DNA of 54,411 nt from contig NZ_CAMLDD010000032.1 of NCBI RefSeq assembly GCF_946478785.1, forward strand, positions 1 to 54,411, read 5' to 3'. Both the position numbers and the translations under genes were made by a program. The notes beneath the pieces are model-generated. The model saw nothing but the letters and a program-made list of their open reading frames with translations, searched no databases and was not told the DNA's origin. This document shows, piece after piece, positions 18,811 to 29,044 of the stretch; positions within the stretch are counted from its first letter, which is position 1, and each line of letters starts with the position of its first letter. This DNA comes from an uncultured Flavobacterium sp. Its GTDB lineage: Bacteria > Bacteroidota > Bacteroidia > Flavobacteriales > Flavobacteriaceae.

Positions 18811-20382
18811 TTAATCTAAATTGCCTGGTTTATACATAAACTTATCAAAATCGGCATAAGCTTTCGTATTTTTATTTGGAGATGTAGCATATAATCCAAG
18901 AACAACTCCGGTGAAACCACCATTGGTTTCAGAACTCAGGTACCATACATTCATCTTGTTTAAGAAATTAAATTGCTTGCCATCCACAGAATAATAAAAC
19001 GAGTAAAAATCCTTATCTCCTTTTACTTTTAAATAAATTTTATCGCCGGGAATCTCCATCTCATATGCGGTGTGGTTCAACACCCCCATTTTATAACGTA
19101 CTACCAATTTATGCTTGCCTTTTTCTGATTTTTTTAAAAAGATGTCATAATGCGCCTGAGGTGAATAGTAAATTGTCATTCCCCCTTCGTCTTCCTGCAT
19201 TGCATCATTTAACGACAGTACTGTGGTAGCCGAAAAATCAATATGTTCCTGTCTGCGTCCCACAAAAGTTGGCGAATCATTATCATCCAAAGAAATCGGG
19301 CTTGCTTTGAGCCTCAATGAACCTTTCTTTTCTGTCAGGGAATAATTTTTCATGAATGGGTTTCGGAGGTAGTTCCAATCCACTCCTAACTTAGCTTCGT
19401 CAAAATCGGTAGAGAGAGCTTGCTGTTTTACCGGTTGTAAAGGCAAAGTAGGCACATTCATATCGATGTTAACTGTGCCATCACCATTTATCACAGGCCA
19501 GGCATTCGTATCCCATCGTACCGGAGCTAAAAATGTTTCACGTCCCAATACATGATGCAGTAAGCTTTGCGGACGAAAGCCTAGAAAAACTACCCACCAG
19601 GAACCATCATGTGCCTGAACAAAATCGCCATGTCCGGTACCTTGAATTGGGTTGTTTTGGGCATTTTCATTTATGTGCGTAAAGATCGGATTAGAAGGGT
19701 TAGACTCATAAGGCCCATAAAGAGATCTGCTGCGCGCAATGGTCATTTTATGGCCATACTCGGTACCACCCTCAGAAATCAATAAATAATAAAATCCGTC
19801 TTTTTTATAAATATGCGGCGATTCAGGGTAACGGCCTCCTGTACCATTCCATACAATTCTGCTTTCAGTAAGTCTTTTTCCTGTTTTCACATCTATTTCA
19901 GAAATGGTGATGCCTTTGCCATTTGACACAAAGTAACATTTACCGTCTTCAAAATATAACGTAGGATCAATACCTCCCTGATCTACATAAACAGGTTCTG
20001 ACCATTCGCCGGCAGGATTATCTGTGTATACATAAAAATTCCCGGTGGTTACATTTGTGGTCACCATATAAAAAAGACCTTCGTGATAACGAATTGTAGG
20101 TGCATAAATCCCGGCAGAAGGCGGACATTTGCCTAATGGTAGTTGAGAAGGACGAGTCAAGCAATGTCCAATCTTTTCCCAGTTAATTAAGTCTTTGCTA
20201 TGAAAGACCGGAACCCCCGGAAAATATTCGAAACTACTGTTTACTAAATAATAATCATCACCAACCCTACACACACTTGGATCTGGATGAAAACCAGAAA
20301 TAACAGGATTTTTAAACCCCTGGGCGTTTGAGTAGTGAGAAAACCCCAAAATGCAAACTAAAAGAATAATTATTTTTTTCAT
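18811..20382 (-). CDS. GH43 alpha-L-arabinofuranosidase/beta-xylosidase with C-terminal beta-sandwich
   Basis: Inverting glycosidase with a five-bladed propeller followed by a C-terminal beta-sandwich (about 325-523), the plan of GH43 arabinofuranosidases found in xyloglucan loci. Signal peptide 1-21. The catalytic triad is visible: base Asp34 in HPDPS, pKa modulator Asp139 in GGIDPTL, acid Glu187 in PESPH. Length 523 is usual for this type. In this context it would remove alpha-L-arabinofuranose (S side chains) or xylose from oligosaccharides in the periplasm. It lies 56 bp upstream of the GH2 gene and 131 bp downstream of the broken propeller gene. Confidence 0.88.
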   Translation of the reverse strand: MKKIIILLVCILGFSHYSNAQGFKNPVISGFHPDPSVCRVGDDYYLVNSSFEYFPGVPVFHSKDLINWEKIGHCLTRPSQLPLGKCPPSAGIYAPTIRYHEGLFYMVTTNVTTGNFYVYTDNPAGEWSEPVYVDQGGIDPTLYFEDGKCYFVSNGKGITISEIDVKTGKRLTESRIVWNGTGGRYPESPHIYKKDGFYYLLISEGGTEYGHKMTIARSRSLYGPYESNPSNPIFTHINENAQNNPIQGTGHGDFVQAHDGSWWVVFLGFRPQSLLHHVLGRETFLAPVRWDTNAWPVINGDGTVNIDMNVPTLPLQPVKQQALSTDFDEAKLGVDWNYLRNPFMKNYSLTEKKGSLRLKASPISLDDNDSPTFVGRRQEHIDFSATTVLSLNDAMQEDEGGMTIYYSPQAHYDIFLKKSEKGKHKLVVRYKMGVLNHTAYEMEIPGDKIYLKVKGDKDFYSFYYSVDGKQFNFLNKMNVWYLSSETNGGFTGVVLGLYATSPNKNTKAYADFDKFMYKPGNLD

Positions 20383-20513
20383 ATTTAAAATTTATTATAA
20401 GTAAGTCGAAAGTTTAAAAGCCATAAAGTCAAAAGGATCAATTTCAATTAAAATAATTTTAAAATCAACACATTGTATTATTTTATGTAAAAAAACATAG
20501 TATAGTTGAAGCT

Positions 20514-21502
20514 TTAATTTGTAGAAATAAACATTGCTCGTGCTACGCTGTTCAAGGAAGCATCGGTTGCAATATTGACACCAACTCCATTTTTCCAATA
20601 TTTGGCAATGTTCTTTATGCCATCGTGTTCATCATCGTGTTCATACCCTGCCACATATACATCAGTTCCTACAACTGCTATTGCATTAGGACCAGCATAT
20701 TTAGAACCATCGGTTAGAGATTTAGCTCTGCCGTTTTTCCAATACTTGGCAACGTTCTTAAGCCCATTATCCTTCTTCCCTGTCACATACACATCTGTTC
20801 CCACAACTGTCATAGCAGTAATCGTTACATTTGCGCCATCGGTTAGTGCTGTTGCTATGCCGTTTTTCCAATACTTAGCCTCATTATAACCATTTCCTGC
20901 AACATATATATCGCTTCCTTTAACTGTTATTGCAGAAGCATAGCCAACTGCTAGTACCGTTGCAGTGCCGTTTTTCCAATATATGGCGCCATTGCCTTCA
21001 TATCCTGCCACATACACATCGTTCCCTACTACTGTTATTGCATTAGCACTAGCATATGTTGAACCATCTGTTAGAGATATAGCTGTGCCGTTTTTCCAAT
21101 ACTTGGCAACGTGGTTTTCAACTCCCGCCACATAAACATCGGTTCCTACAACTGCTATTGCAACAGCATAAGCTTCATTTGTGCCATCGGTTAGAGATAT
21201 AGCTGTGCCATTTTTCCAATACTTGGCAACATTATTTGTGCCATTATCTTCATATCCTGCCACATACACATCGCTTCCAACAACTGTCATAGCTTCAGCA
21301 GAAGAATATTTTGTGCCATCGGTTAGTGACGTTGCTTTACCGTTTTCCAAAATGTGGCAACCGGATTTCCTTTAGAATTAATTTGATAGCCAGCAAAATA
21401 AATGTCTTTTACGGCGGATGTGGTTGGAGTACTATCGCTTTCAGAGCAAGAGCCAAGTAGAGCAATTGCTACCACTGCTAAAATTGTGTTTAATATTTTC
21501 AT
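20514..21502 (-). pseudogene. Repeat beta-propeller lipoprotein interrupted by a one-base deletion
   Basis: The start at 21502 encodes a lipoprotein signal (MKILNTILAVV ... LLGSCSES) and the first repeat, then the frame breaks near 21345. Elsewhere the repeat boundary reads TGG AAA AAC GG (W-K-N-G) with five A's; here there are only four, which shifts into a stop after FWKTVKQRH. From 21350 the correct frame resumes for 278 residues to a normal stop. The restored product has six similar units of 36-48 residues (pattern SLTDG ... AITVVGTDVYVAGY ... VAKYWKNG) plus half-units at each end, which suggests a seven-bladed propeller closed by its termini. Function unknown. It ends 131 bp before the GH43 start, and its own start is 18 bp from the upstream GH3 stop. 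It may be a true pseudogene, a slippage-controlled gene, or a sequencing error. Confidence 0.82.
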
Positions 21503-21520
21503 ATTTTTTTTAAAATTTCA

Positions 21521-23725
21521 CTAATTTGTCAAAATAAAATCTACTGTCCCCCTGATATCCGTGGCCGAAGCTCCAATCATAACTTTAAATTTACCGGGTT
21601 CAGCAATCCATTCCTCTTTTTTGTCATCGTAATAAGAAAGGTTCTCTTTTGTCAACGTGAAACTTACCGTTTTTTCCTCTCCCGGTTCTAAGGAAATTTT
21701 CTTAAATCCTTTTAGTTCTTTAACCGGACGGGGTAAACTTGATTTTTCATCATTAACATATAGTTGAACGGTTTCCTTTCCCCCAACTTTGCCTGTGTTT
21801 TTTACTGGAATTGTCACAACTATTGAATCGGTTGCTGTAATTGATTTTGAAGAAATGGCAGGTTTCCCATATTGAAATGTGGTGTAACTCAATCCATATC
21901 CGAATGGAAAAAGAACAGGAATATTTTTAGTATCATACCAGCGGTAGCCTACTAAAATATCTTCTTTGTAATACACATTGACACCATCTCCCGGATAAGT
22001 GAGTTTATCAAAAGCATGTGCTCCAACATCTTCCAATTTTTTAGGAAATGAAATAGGGAGTTTCCCTGAAGGATTTACGTCGCCGGAAATAATATCTGCC
22101 AAAGCATTTCCAGCCTCAGAACCCAGATACCATCCTTGTACAACGGCTGGTGTCTTATCTAACCAAGGCATCAAAACTGCATTTCCGCTTAGTAAAATTA
22201 CACCCACATTTTTATTAACTTTTTGTATCGCTTCAATCAGTTTATCCTGTTCAAATGGCAAACTAAGCGATTTACGGTCACCACTTTCACAGTCCTGAAA
22301 ATAATTTTTATTCAAACCGCCAACAAACAGCACCACATCGGCATGACGGGCAGTCTCAACAGCTGCGTTGTGCAAGGAGTCTGCATTTAGTTTAGAGGGT
22401 TCTTCCGCTCCATATAATGATCGCCCTGAAGCATATCCCATGCTGTAAACAATACTGTTTTCTCCGTATTTATTTTTTAATCCTTGTAAAGGTGAAATTT
22501 CATAAGCGGCTTTCAACGACGTAGAACCTCCTCCAACAATCAAACCACGTGTGGCATTTTCGCCAATCACAGCAATCTTTTTGTATTTTCCTTGAGGTAT
22601 AGGCAAAAATTGTTTGTCGTTTTTAAGCAAAACAACTCCTTCTTGTGCTATTTGTCGTGCTGCCAGGCTATGCTCTGGAGATACAAAACGACCAAAAGGA
22701 CGTTTGGTGTTCATGGTCGTGCGAAAAATCATCCGAAGGATTCGGCTCGCTTTATCATCAAGTTTTGATATTTCGTATTTCCCAGATTTAATTCCTTTCA
22801 GGAACGAATCGGCTAAAAAATAGCTGGAAAAAGGGAAATGACCTTGTGTTGTCAATCCATTGGTATAGGTACCCATCTCAATATCCAATCCGCCATTGAC
22901 AGCTTCATCGCTATTGTGTACACCTCCCCAGTCACTGACCACCACACCGTCAAACTTCCAATCATTTTTCAGGATTTTGTTCAGCAAAATATCGTTGTGA
23001 CAGCAATGCACGCCCCATATTTTGTTATAGGCGCCCATGATGGACCACACTTCCCCTTCCTGAACCGCAGCCTTAAAGGCTGGAAGATAAATCTCGTGCA
23101 ACGCACGATTGCTTACATTCACATTGATTTCGCCACGGGAAATCTCCTGATTGTTCAATGCAAAATGCTTTACGCAGGCAGCAACTCCATTAGACTGTAC
23201 GCCTTGAATGTACGGAACCACCATGCGCGAAGCCAAAAAAGGATCTTCACCCATGTATTCAAAATTCCGGCCATTGAGCGGTGTGCGATAAATATTGACA
23301 CCTGGTCCCAACAGTATAGTTTTGTTACGGTATCGGGCTTCTTCTCCAATAGATTTACCATAAAGCAGCGATATCTCTGGGTTGAATGTTGCCGCAAGAC
23401 ATGTCAGGGCAGGAAAAGCGGTGCAGGAGTCATTGGTCCACTGAGCTGAGCTCCATTCATCCCATAATTTCTCATCACTCACACCATGCGAGCCATCAGA
23501 AGACCATACATCCGGAATACCCAGCCGGGGAACTCCTTTTGAACTGAATTTTGACTGAGCATGACAGAGCGCTACTTTTTCTTCTAATGTCATCCTCGAC
23601 AAGGCATCTTTTATACGGGCTTCTATTGGTTTGCTTTCATCTAAATAAACACGATCTTGTGCCCATCCATAAAAAGACAACAGACTAAATAATAATACTA
23701 AAACGTTAATTTTTCTTTTTTTCAT
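21521..23725 (-). CDS. GH3 beta-glucosidase (second copy type)
   Basis: Exo-acting GH3 enzyme of 734 residues with a signal peptide (1-22, ends GWAQ), N-terminal barrel, alpha/beta sandwich and a fibronectin III-like C-terminus. The nucleophile is Asp265 in VVVSDWGGVH; GPGVNIYRTPLNGRNFEYMGEDP and KHFALNNQE are typical of the beta-glucosidase B group (plain GH3 plus FnIII). It is clearly not a recent duplicate of the other GH3 at 4566-6851: active-site loops differ. Likely activity is beta-glucosidase on unsubstituted non-reducing ends, with beta-xylosidase as an alternative. It lies 36 bp from GH97 upstream and 18 bp from the propeller gene downstream, so it sits in the long central operon. 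Confidence 0.9.
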   Translation of the reverse strand: MKKRKINVLVLLFSLLSFYGWAQDRVYLDESKPIEARIKDALSRMTLEEKVALCHAQSKFSSKGVPRLGIPDVWSSDGSHGVSDEKLWDEWSSAQWTNDSCTAFPALTCLAATFNPEISLLYGKSIGEEARYRNKTILLGPGVNIYRTPLNGRNFEYMGEDPFLASRMVVPYIQGVQSNGVAACVKHFALNNQEISRGEINVNVSNRALHEIYLPAFKAAVQEGEVWSIMGAYNKIWGVHCCHNDILLNKILKNDWKFDGVVVSDWGGVHNSDEAVNGGLDIEMGTYTNGLTTQGHFPFSSYFLADSFLKGIKSGKYEISKLDDKASRILRMIFRTTMNTKRPFGRFVSPEHSLAARQIAQEGVVLLKNDKQFLPIPQGKYKKIAVIGENATRGLIVGGGSTSLKAAYEISPLQGLKNKYGENSIVYSMGYASGRSLYGAEEPSKLNADSLHNAAVETARHADVVLFVGGLNKNYFQDCESGDRKSLSLPFEQDKLIEAIQKVNKNVGVILLSGNAVLMPWLDKTPAVVQGWYLGSEAGNALADIISGDVNPSGKLPISFPKKLEDVGAHAFDKLTYPGDGVNVYYKEDILVGYRWYDTKNIPVLFPFGYGLSYTTFQYGKPAISSKSITATDSIVVTIPVKNTGKVGGKETVQLYVNDEKSSLPRPVKELKGFKKISLEPGEEKTVSFTLTKENLSYYDDKKEEWIAEPGKFKVMIGASATDIRGTVDFILTN

Positions 23726-23761
23726 GATATTCTTTCGATATATTATAACTACATCATTATT

Positions 23762-25678
23762 CTATTTTATTACACCAACAAACCCTCCTCTTGGAAGGCA
23801 TTCAATTTTTAATGTATCTCCTTTTTTAACTTTTATTATTTCTGAAGAAAAAGATTTATCATCCTTTCCGTCTTTGATCAGCTGAAAGATATGGTTCCCT
23901 TTGCCAAGAAAATCAAATTTTACCAGTAAGTTCTCCGCTGCATCTTTTCCGTTTAACCCGGCGATATACCATTGATTTCCTTTTTTACGGGCAATAATGA
24001 CTTTTTCTTCCGGGAAACCGTCAAGTAGTTTTGTATCGTCCCAGGCAGTCGGCACCTGTTTCAGAAAGTCTTTTGGTTCTGCCGGCAAGGATTCATATGC
24101 AGATGGCCTGTCGGCAAAGTGCTGTAACCCTGATTCAAATACAACAGACAAAGCCAGCTCGTGTGCATAAGATGTTATATGTGGATGTTGTGAATTTGAA
24201 AAGGTAACAGGCGTGTAATCCATCGAACCAATTACATTTCGTGTAAATGGAAGCGTTGTATTATGAGCTGCTGCTTTATTAGTCAATACCTGATTATTAT
24301 TATAGAATTCTGCACCATAAACCCCTTCTGATGTCATCAGGTTTGGATAAGTGCGCGCCCAACCACGTGGAATTGTTGCTCCATGAAAGTTTACCATTAA
24401 ATGATATTTTGCAGCTTCTTTTAAAATATCAATGTAATACTTAATCATATCCTGGTGGTCACCTGCAAAAAAATCGACCTTAATTCCATACACACCAATT
24501 TCATTGAGCCACGCAAATTCTTTGGCACGTTTTTCTGCTGTAAGTAGACGGTCATTTGGTGTTGGGTCAAGCCAGCTTGTACCTGAATTGTACCACATCA
24601 ATGGTTTTATTCCCTTGCTTTTTGCATAGTTTACTGCATCGATTATATCTCCACCATTACTCATTACGTCCCATTCCCAATCAATCAGTACATAAGGCCA
24701 ATTCATTTCTACAGCTAAATCAACATATTCGACTATCTTTTTATAATCCTTAGAACCGTGATTGTTTGCCCAATAAATCCATGAAACCGCACCGGGTTTA
24801 ATCCAATCCGTATCTTTTACTTGGCTCGGTTCACTAACATCGGTAATCAAAGTGGATTCAACAATATCTGATAATGTACCAACGATAAGTGTGTGCCACT
24901 GAGAATTCCATGGTAATGTTGTCATGACTCCTTCCTGCTTAAAATTATCACGGATGTAAGGGTATGTAACCTGATATTCGTTAGTGTTTTTATAATTATT
25001 TAGCTTTGCTGCACAATTATTTTCTGTTATATCTGCCTCTGAAATTAATCCCCAAACTGGCTGATTATTCACTTTGTATAAAGCAGGAAAACCCCATTCC
25101 TGATATTTATTAATATTCAAGCCCGTTTTGTTCAATGGATAAAAATCTTCATATGCAAGATTGAAAGGCTGCATCCAACGGTCTGTATTTTCGGGCAATA
25201 CATAAGTGGTAGCTTCGCTAATGATATTAACTTTTGAATCTGACTGGTTTGGAAAAGTATAACGAAATGCAATACCTTCATTATAAACCCTGAAAACAAT
25301 ATCCAATGGCTGATGATTGGAATTTTGAAAACTGAATGTTTTTTCAGTGCCAAAATTCTCGCACAGCTGGCGTTTGCCACAAACCATTTTATAGGTATCG
25401 TGTATGGAGACAGGTTTTGATGCTGCTATAAAACTAAGGTTGTCTGCAAACTGCTCATCAATACGATTAATACCTAATTTTGAATCCGGTAATACTTCTG
25501 TAAACTTGTTTTCAATTTTATACAATACCTTAAAAAAAAGAGGGTGCACAGCATTTTTTTCAGGCAAATTCAAAACAACTTTTACTTTCCCATTAGGCGA
25601 AATTATTTCCTGCGCATTTATACTTAAACTTAAAACAACAAACAGTAAAAAAATACTATGTCTCATTGATACTTTCAT
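23762..25678 (-). CDS. GH97 glycosidase, probably retaining alpha-galactosidase type
   Basis: GH97 enzymes act on alpha-glucosides or alpha-galactosides in the periplasm and need calcium. After a signal peptide (about 1-22) residues 25-285 form the beta-super-sandwich, 290-560 the barrel, and the rest the C-terminal sheet. Asp402 in GIKVDFFAGDHQ is at the place of the nucleophile of the retaining branch; the inverting SusB-type enzymes lack it. Glu451 in MTSEGVYGAE is the likely acid/base. Length 638 is normal. It overlaps nothing but begins only 3 bp after the GH2 stop, so tight coupling is likely. An alpha-galactosidase does not fit the core xyloglucan structure, so the substrate may be galactoglucomannan or raffinose-type sugars. 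Confidence 0.85.
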   Translation of the reverse strand: MKVSMRHSIFLLFVVLSLSINAQEIISPNGKVKVVLNLPEKNAVHPLFFKVLYKIENKFTEVLPDSKLGINRIDEQFADNLSFIAASKPVSIHDTYKMVCGKRQLCENFGTEKTFSFQNSNHQPLDIVFRVYNEGIAFRYTFPNQSDSKVNIISEATTYVLPENTDRWMQPFNLAYEDFYPLNKTGLNINKYQEWGFPALYKVNNQPVWGLISEADITENNCAAKLNNYKNTNEYQVTYPYIRDNFKQEGVMTTLPWNSQWHTLIVGTLSDIVESTLITDVSEPSQVKDTDWIKPGAVSWIYWANNHGSKDYKKIVEYVDLAVEMNWPYVLIDWEWDVMSNGGDIIDAVNYAKSKGIKPLMWYNSGTSWLDPTPNDRLLTAEKRAKEFAWLNEIGVYGIKVDFFAGDHQDMIKYYIDILKEAAKYHLMVNFHGATIPRGWARTYPNLMTSEGVYGAEFYNNNQVLTNKAAAHNTTLPFTRNVIGSMDYTPVTFSNSQHPHITSYAHELALSVVFESGLQHFADRPSAYESLPAEPKDFLKQVPTAWDDTKLLDGFPEEKVIIARKKGNQWYIAGLNGKDAAENLLVKFDFLGKGNHIFQLIKDGKDDKSFSSEIIKVKKGDTLKIECLPRGGFVGVIK

Positions 25679-25681
25679 GTA

Positions 25682-28120
25682 TTAATTTATTGTTGATTTA
25701 ATGACTACGCTTTTTCCTTCCTGTCCATTGGATGATACTGATAATTTAATTTCACCCGCCTGATGATTGCTTTTTATCACTACCAAAGCACGTCCTTTCC
25801 ATGCTTTTCGTGTATTATCCACATAAGGCTCAGTGTCTTTTATATTGGCATTATCGACCCCGGCAATTACACCAGGTCCATCAATTTTAAAATGCAAACG
25901 ATTTGATGCGTTTGGTTGCATTATTCCATCTTTATCTGTTAATTCAACAGTAACAAACACCAAATCTTGTCCATTTGCCAAAATCTCTTTTCTATCGGCA
26001 ATGAGTTTTATTTTTGCGACATCAGTAGAAGTTTGCAGAATGGTTGATTCCATTTCTTTATCATTTTCCACGCCAACAGCCTTAAGCACACCAGCAGAAT
26101 ATGGAACTGGAAAAGTAGCCTTAAATTGTTGATCTCGTGTTGTTGACTGTTCACCAACTAGCTTGTTGTTTTGATATAGCCTTACCTTAGGATATTTGGA
26201 ATATACTTCAACCTGAATCGTTCTTCCTTCAAAACCAGGCCAAGTCCAGCTTTCCCATGTTGGCCAAACTGACCACCAGGTTTCTTTGATTTCCAAAGGC
26301 TCTGGTTCAGGTTCACAAACGGCCATATATAGTTTTTCGTTGTCGTTGTACAACATGCTTCGGTAATGTGAAATGGGTTTCCTCCAACCAATCAAATCTA
26401 TATCGCCACAATAGGCAGCATGAATAGGAAACATGTCGTTATCCCAGTTTTCGCCAGGAGTTTCGCCAGAATAAAAAGTTCTACCAATACCGGCTTCGCC
26501 AAGATAATCTATAGCCGTCCAAACAAAATCACCGATAACATAATTGTTTTCTTGCCCCAATTTCCAATTATTAAAAGCATCTTTTGGATAGGATTCCGTG
26601 TGAACGATCATTCTTGAAGGTACTCTTTTATGATCGTCTGGTGCACTATGCAAATGATAATTATATCCCGCCACATCGTGTACTGCCATTAGCGAGTCCA
26701 TTATTGTCCAATCCTTACCACTTTCCACAATAGCCGAAGTTACCGGACGGGTATTATCCATTTTTTTAAGCGCATCAATAAGCATGGTAGCTGTTTTTAC
26801 AGCTTCAGGTTTTCCACGTTCGGGTACTTCATTACCTATACTCCACATAAAAATGGAAGGATGATTACGATCGCGCAATACCATCGCGTCCAAATCACGT
26901 TGCCACCACTCATTGAAATACTTAGAATAATCATTCGTATTTTTCCCTACATTCCAGCAATCGAACGACTCGTCCATTACCAGCAATCCTAATCTGTCAC
27001 AGGCATCCAAAAATGCTTCTGAAGGTGGATTATGAGAACTTCTAACTGCATTAAATCCACCTGCTTTAAGCAATTCAACTTTACGTTCCTCGGCACGATC
27101 GAAAGCAGCGGCACCTAAGCAGCCATTATCGTGATGCACGCAACCACCGTTTATCTTTACAGTTTTCCCATTTAGTTGAAATCCGTTTTCAGGAGTAAAT
27201 TTTACAGAACGGATACCAAAATTGGTTTTAGTATCGTCCACCACTTTTTTATCTTTTAAGACCTGAACCTGAGCTTTATATAAATGTGGCGTTTCTGGTG
27301 TCCAAAGCATCGGATTTGACACTTGTATCGTTTGAGTTATTTCCTTCTCGCTATTGGCAAGAAGTTCAACCTTCACCTGACCATTTCCCGCACTTTTTAA
27401 GTTTTTATTCCAAAGAACGGTTTTCACAACAACGCTTTGAGCAGATGCTGTTTCATTTTTAACCTTGGTTTTAACCTGTACAGTTGCCTTTTTTGCAGAT
27501 ACAACAGGAGTCGAAATAGCTGTACCCCATTGTGCTACATGTACTGGATTAGTAACCGTCATCCAAACATGACGATAAATTCCCGAACCACTATACCAAC
27601 GGCTGTTTACTTGTTGTGAATTGTCGACACGCACAGCAATAACATTCTCTTTTCCAAAATTCAGATAAGGTGTAAGGTCATAACTGAATGAGGAGTAGCC
27701 ATATGGATAAACACCCAGCGATTTCCCGTTGATAAAAACTTCTGAGTTCATATAAACACCTTCAAAATAAATAGTTGTTTTTTTTGCTTTCCAGCTATCA
27801 GACACCTGAAAAGTTTTTCGATACCAACCAATTCCTGACGGGAAATATCCTCCCGCTCCTTTTGTTGGATTTTTAGCATTTACTTTTTCTTCAATACTCC
27901 AATCGTGGGGCAAATCGAGTTTTCGCCAACCTGCATCATTGAAATCATTTGCTTTGGCTTCAGGGGCATCACCCAAAAAGAATTTCCAGTCATAATCAAA
28001 TAACTGTTTTCTTTCTATCCCTTTTTGGGCAATTGCTGGAAAAAAGCTTATAAATAGTATAAATATGGATACTATTTGTTTTGCTAAATATTGTCTTTTG
28101 TATGAATTTAAGCGCTCCAT
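25682..28120 (-). CDS. GH2 beta-galactosidase, long form
   Basis: Retaining beta-galactosidase of 812 residues. Signal peptide about 1-31; jelly-roll domain (RKQLFDYDWKFFLGD ... SGSGIYRHVWM), immunoglobulin-like domain, barrel, then a DUF4982-type domain and a final Ig-like domain. Acid/base is Glu431 in MWSIGNEVP and nucleophile Glu509 in IVHTESYP. This architecture is common in Bacteroidota hemicellulose loci, where a GH2 removes galactose from L side chains of xyloglucan. The enzyme has no T9SS tail and is probably periplasmic. It heads a close group with GH97 (3 bp) and GH3 (36 bp) downstream; the SASA esterase stop is 66 bp upstream. Confidence 0.92.
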   Translation of the reverse strand: MERLNSYKRQYLAKQIVSIFILFISFFPAIAQKGIERKQLFDYDWKFFLGDAPEAKANDFNDAGWRKLDLPHDWSIEEKVNAKNPTKGAGGYFPSGIGWYRKTFQVSDSWKAKKTTIYFEGVYMNSEVFINGKSLGVYPYGYSSFSYDLTPYLNFGKENVIAVRVDNSQQVNSRWYSGSGIYRHVWMTVTNPVHVAQWGTAISTPVVSAKKATVQVKTKVKNETASAQSVVVKTVLWNKNLKSAGNGQVKVELLANSEKEITQTIQVSNPMLWTPETPHLYKAQVQVLKDKKVVDDTKTNFGIRSVKFTPENGFQLNGKTVKINGGCVHHDNGCLGAAAFDRAEERKVELLKAGGFNAVRSSHNPPSEAFLDACDRLGLLVMDESFDCWNVGKNTNDYSKYFNEWWQRDLDAMVLRDRNHPSIFMWSIGNEVPERGKPEAVKTATMLIDALKKMDNTRPVTSAIVESGKDWTIMDSLMAVHDVAGYNYHLHSAPDDHKRVPSRMIVHTESYPKDAFNNWKLGQENNYVIGDFVWTAIDYLGEAGIGRTFYSGETPGENWDNDMFPIHAAYCGDIDLIGWRKPISHYRSMLYNDNEKLYMAVCEPEPEPLEIKETWWSVWPTWESWTWPGFEGRTIQVEVYSKYPKVRLYQNNKLVGEQSTTRDQQFKATFPVPYSAGVLKAVGVENDKEMESTILQTSTDVAKIKLIADRKEILANGQDLVFVTVELTDKDGIMQPNASNRLHFKIDGPGVIAGVDNANIKDTEPYVDNTRKAWKGRALVVIKSNHQAGEIKLSVSSNGQEGKSVVIKSTIN

Positions 28121-28186
28121 TTTGTTCTGTTTATATTTCTAATTTGTTTTTATTGAATATGAATAATCTATTGTCTCCAAATATCC

Positions 28187-29044
28187 TTATTTACTCTTTG
28201 GATATCGGGTCTCATATCCCAACAGAGTAAGCATTTTAAGACCATATCGTCTTCCTAATTCCCTGTAACCATTGGAATCAAAATGGGCGTTGTCAAATCC
28301 GGTGCAGCCTTCCGAAGAAATAATATGTGCCGACGGAATAGTATCTGGTAACTTTCGTATAATTGGATTCATTTTTGAACAACAATTGCCATCGGAAGCT
28401 AATAATTCACCTGCTAAAAGCGGAACCGAATTGGCATTTAACGAAAGGTCGGCCAACATATCTCCATAAATTTTCTTTACATACGACGGCCATTGCTCTT
28501 GTCCCGCATTTGTTTCTCCCTGGTGTAAAAGGATTCCTTTAATAACTCCGTCTTTTTGAGCCAATTTGGCCAAATTGACAAGATATTGATAAGGATTTCC
28601 ATCATAAGACGCCACCAGCGAGGTAAACCAACTCTCTTTGTAAGTCGAATCGAAATCCTTATAAATATCTTTATCAAACAGCCTGATGTCGCAACCGGCA
28701 ACAGAAACATTAATAATTCCAACGGTAATGTTATCAGGAAGATTGTCAACCAAAGTTCTTCCGAAATAATCTGCTGGCGGTAACCCCGAATTGCATTGAC
28801 ATGTAGGTGGAACGGCAGGATACCATTCAGCCTTTTTTCTATTCAGATTTGGGCAATCCTGTGCCTGAAACACTTTGAACCGGTCATTTATTATCTTGTC
28901 CTGATTCTCTATTGGAGCTGCCCCCTGCATGTTTGATTGTCCAAAACAGATAAAGATGTAAAAATTACGATCTTGCCCAAAAGCTCCTGTACTAAGAAAG
29001 AGTAAACTTGCAACAGTACAAATGAAAACATTTAGCCTCTTCAT
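28187..29044 (-). CDS. SASA-type (CE6-like) carbohydrate acetylesterase
   Basis: Serine acetylesterase of the sialate O-acetylesterase/CE6 superfamily. The start at 29044 is chosen over 29083 because it gives a clean signal peptide (MKRLNVFICTV ... TGAFGQ). Motifs: nucleophile Ser37 in FGQSNMQG, NVSVAGCDIRLF, HQGETNA, and a C-terminal FDNAHFDSNGYRELGRRYG containing the likely Asp/His. Length 285 residues is normal for the single-domain type. Xylan and xyloglucan acetyl groups are the usual targets of such genes in plant-glycan loci. It lies 66 bp from GH2 downstream and 137 bp from GH51 upstream. Confidence 0.87.
   Translation of the reverse strand: MKRLNVFICTVASLLFLSTGAFGQDRNFYIFICFGQSNMQGAAPIENQDKIINDRFKVFQAQDCPNLNRKKAEWYPAVPPTCQCNSGLPPADYFGRTLVDNLPDNITVGIINVSVAGCDIRLFDKDIYKDFDSTYKESWFTSLVASYDGNPYQYLVNLAKLAQKDGVIKGILLHQGETNAGQEQWPSYVKKIYGDMLADLSLNANSVPLLAGELLASDGNCCSKMNPIIRKLPDTIPSAHIISSEGCTGFDNAHFDSNGYRELGRRYGLKMLTLLGYETRYPKSK

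Noticed and set aside
20520..21350. Regularly spaced DNA repeats resembling a CRISPR array
   Set aside because: The units are 108-144 bp, vary in sequence and length, and translate in one frame into propeller blades; no cas genes are near.
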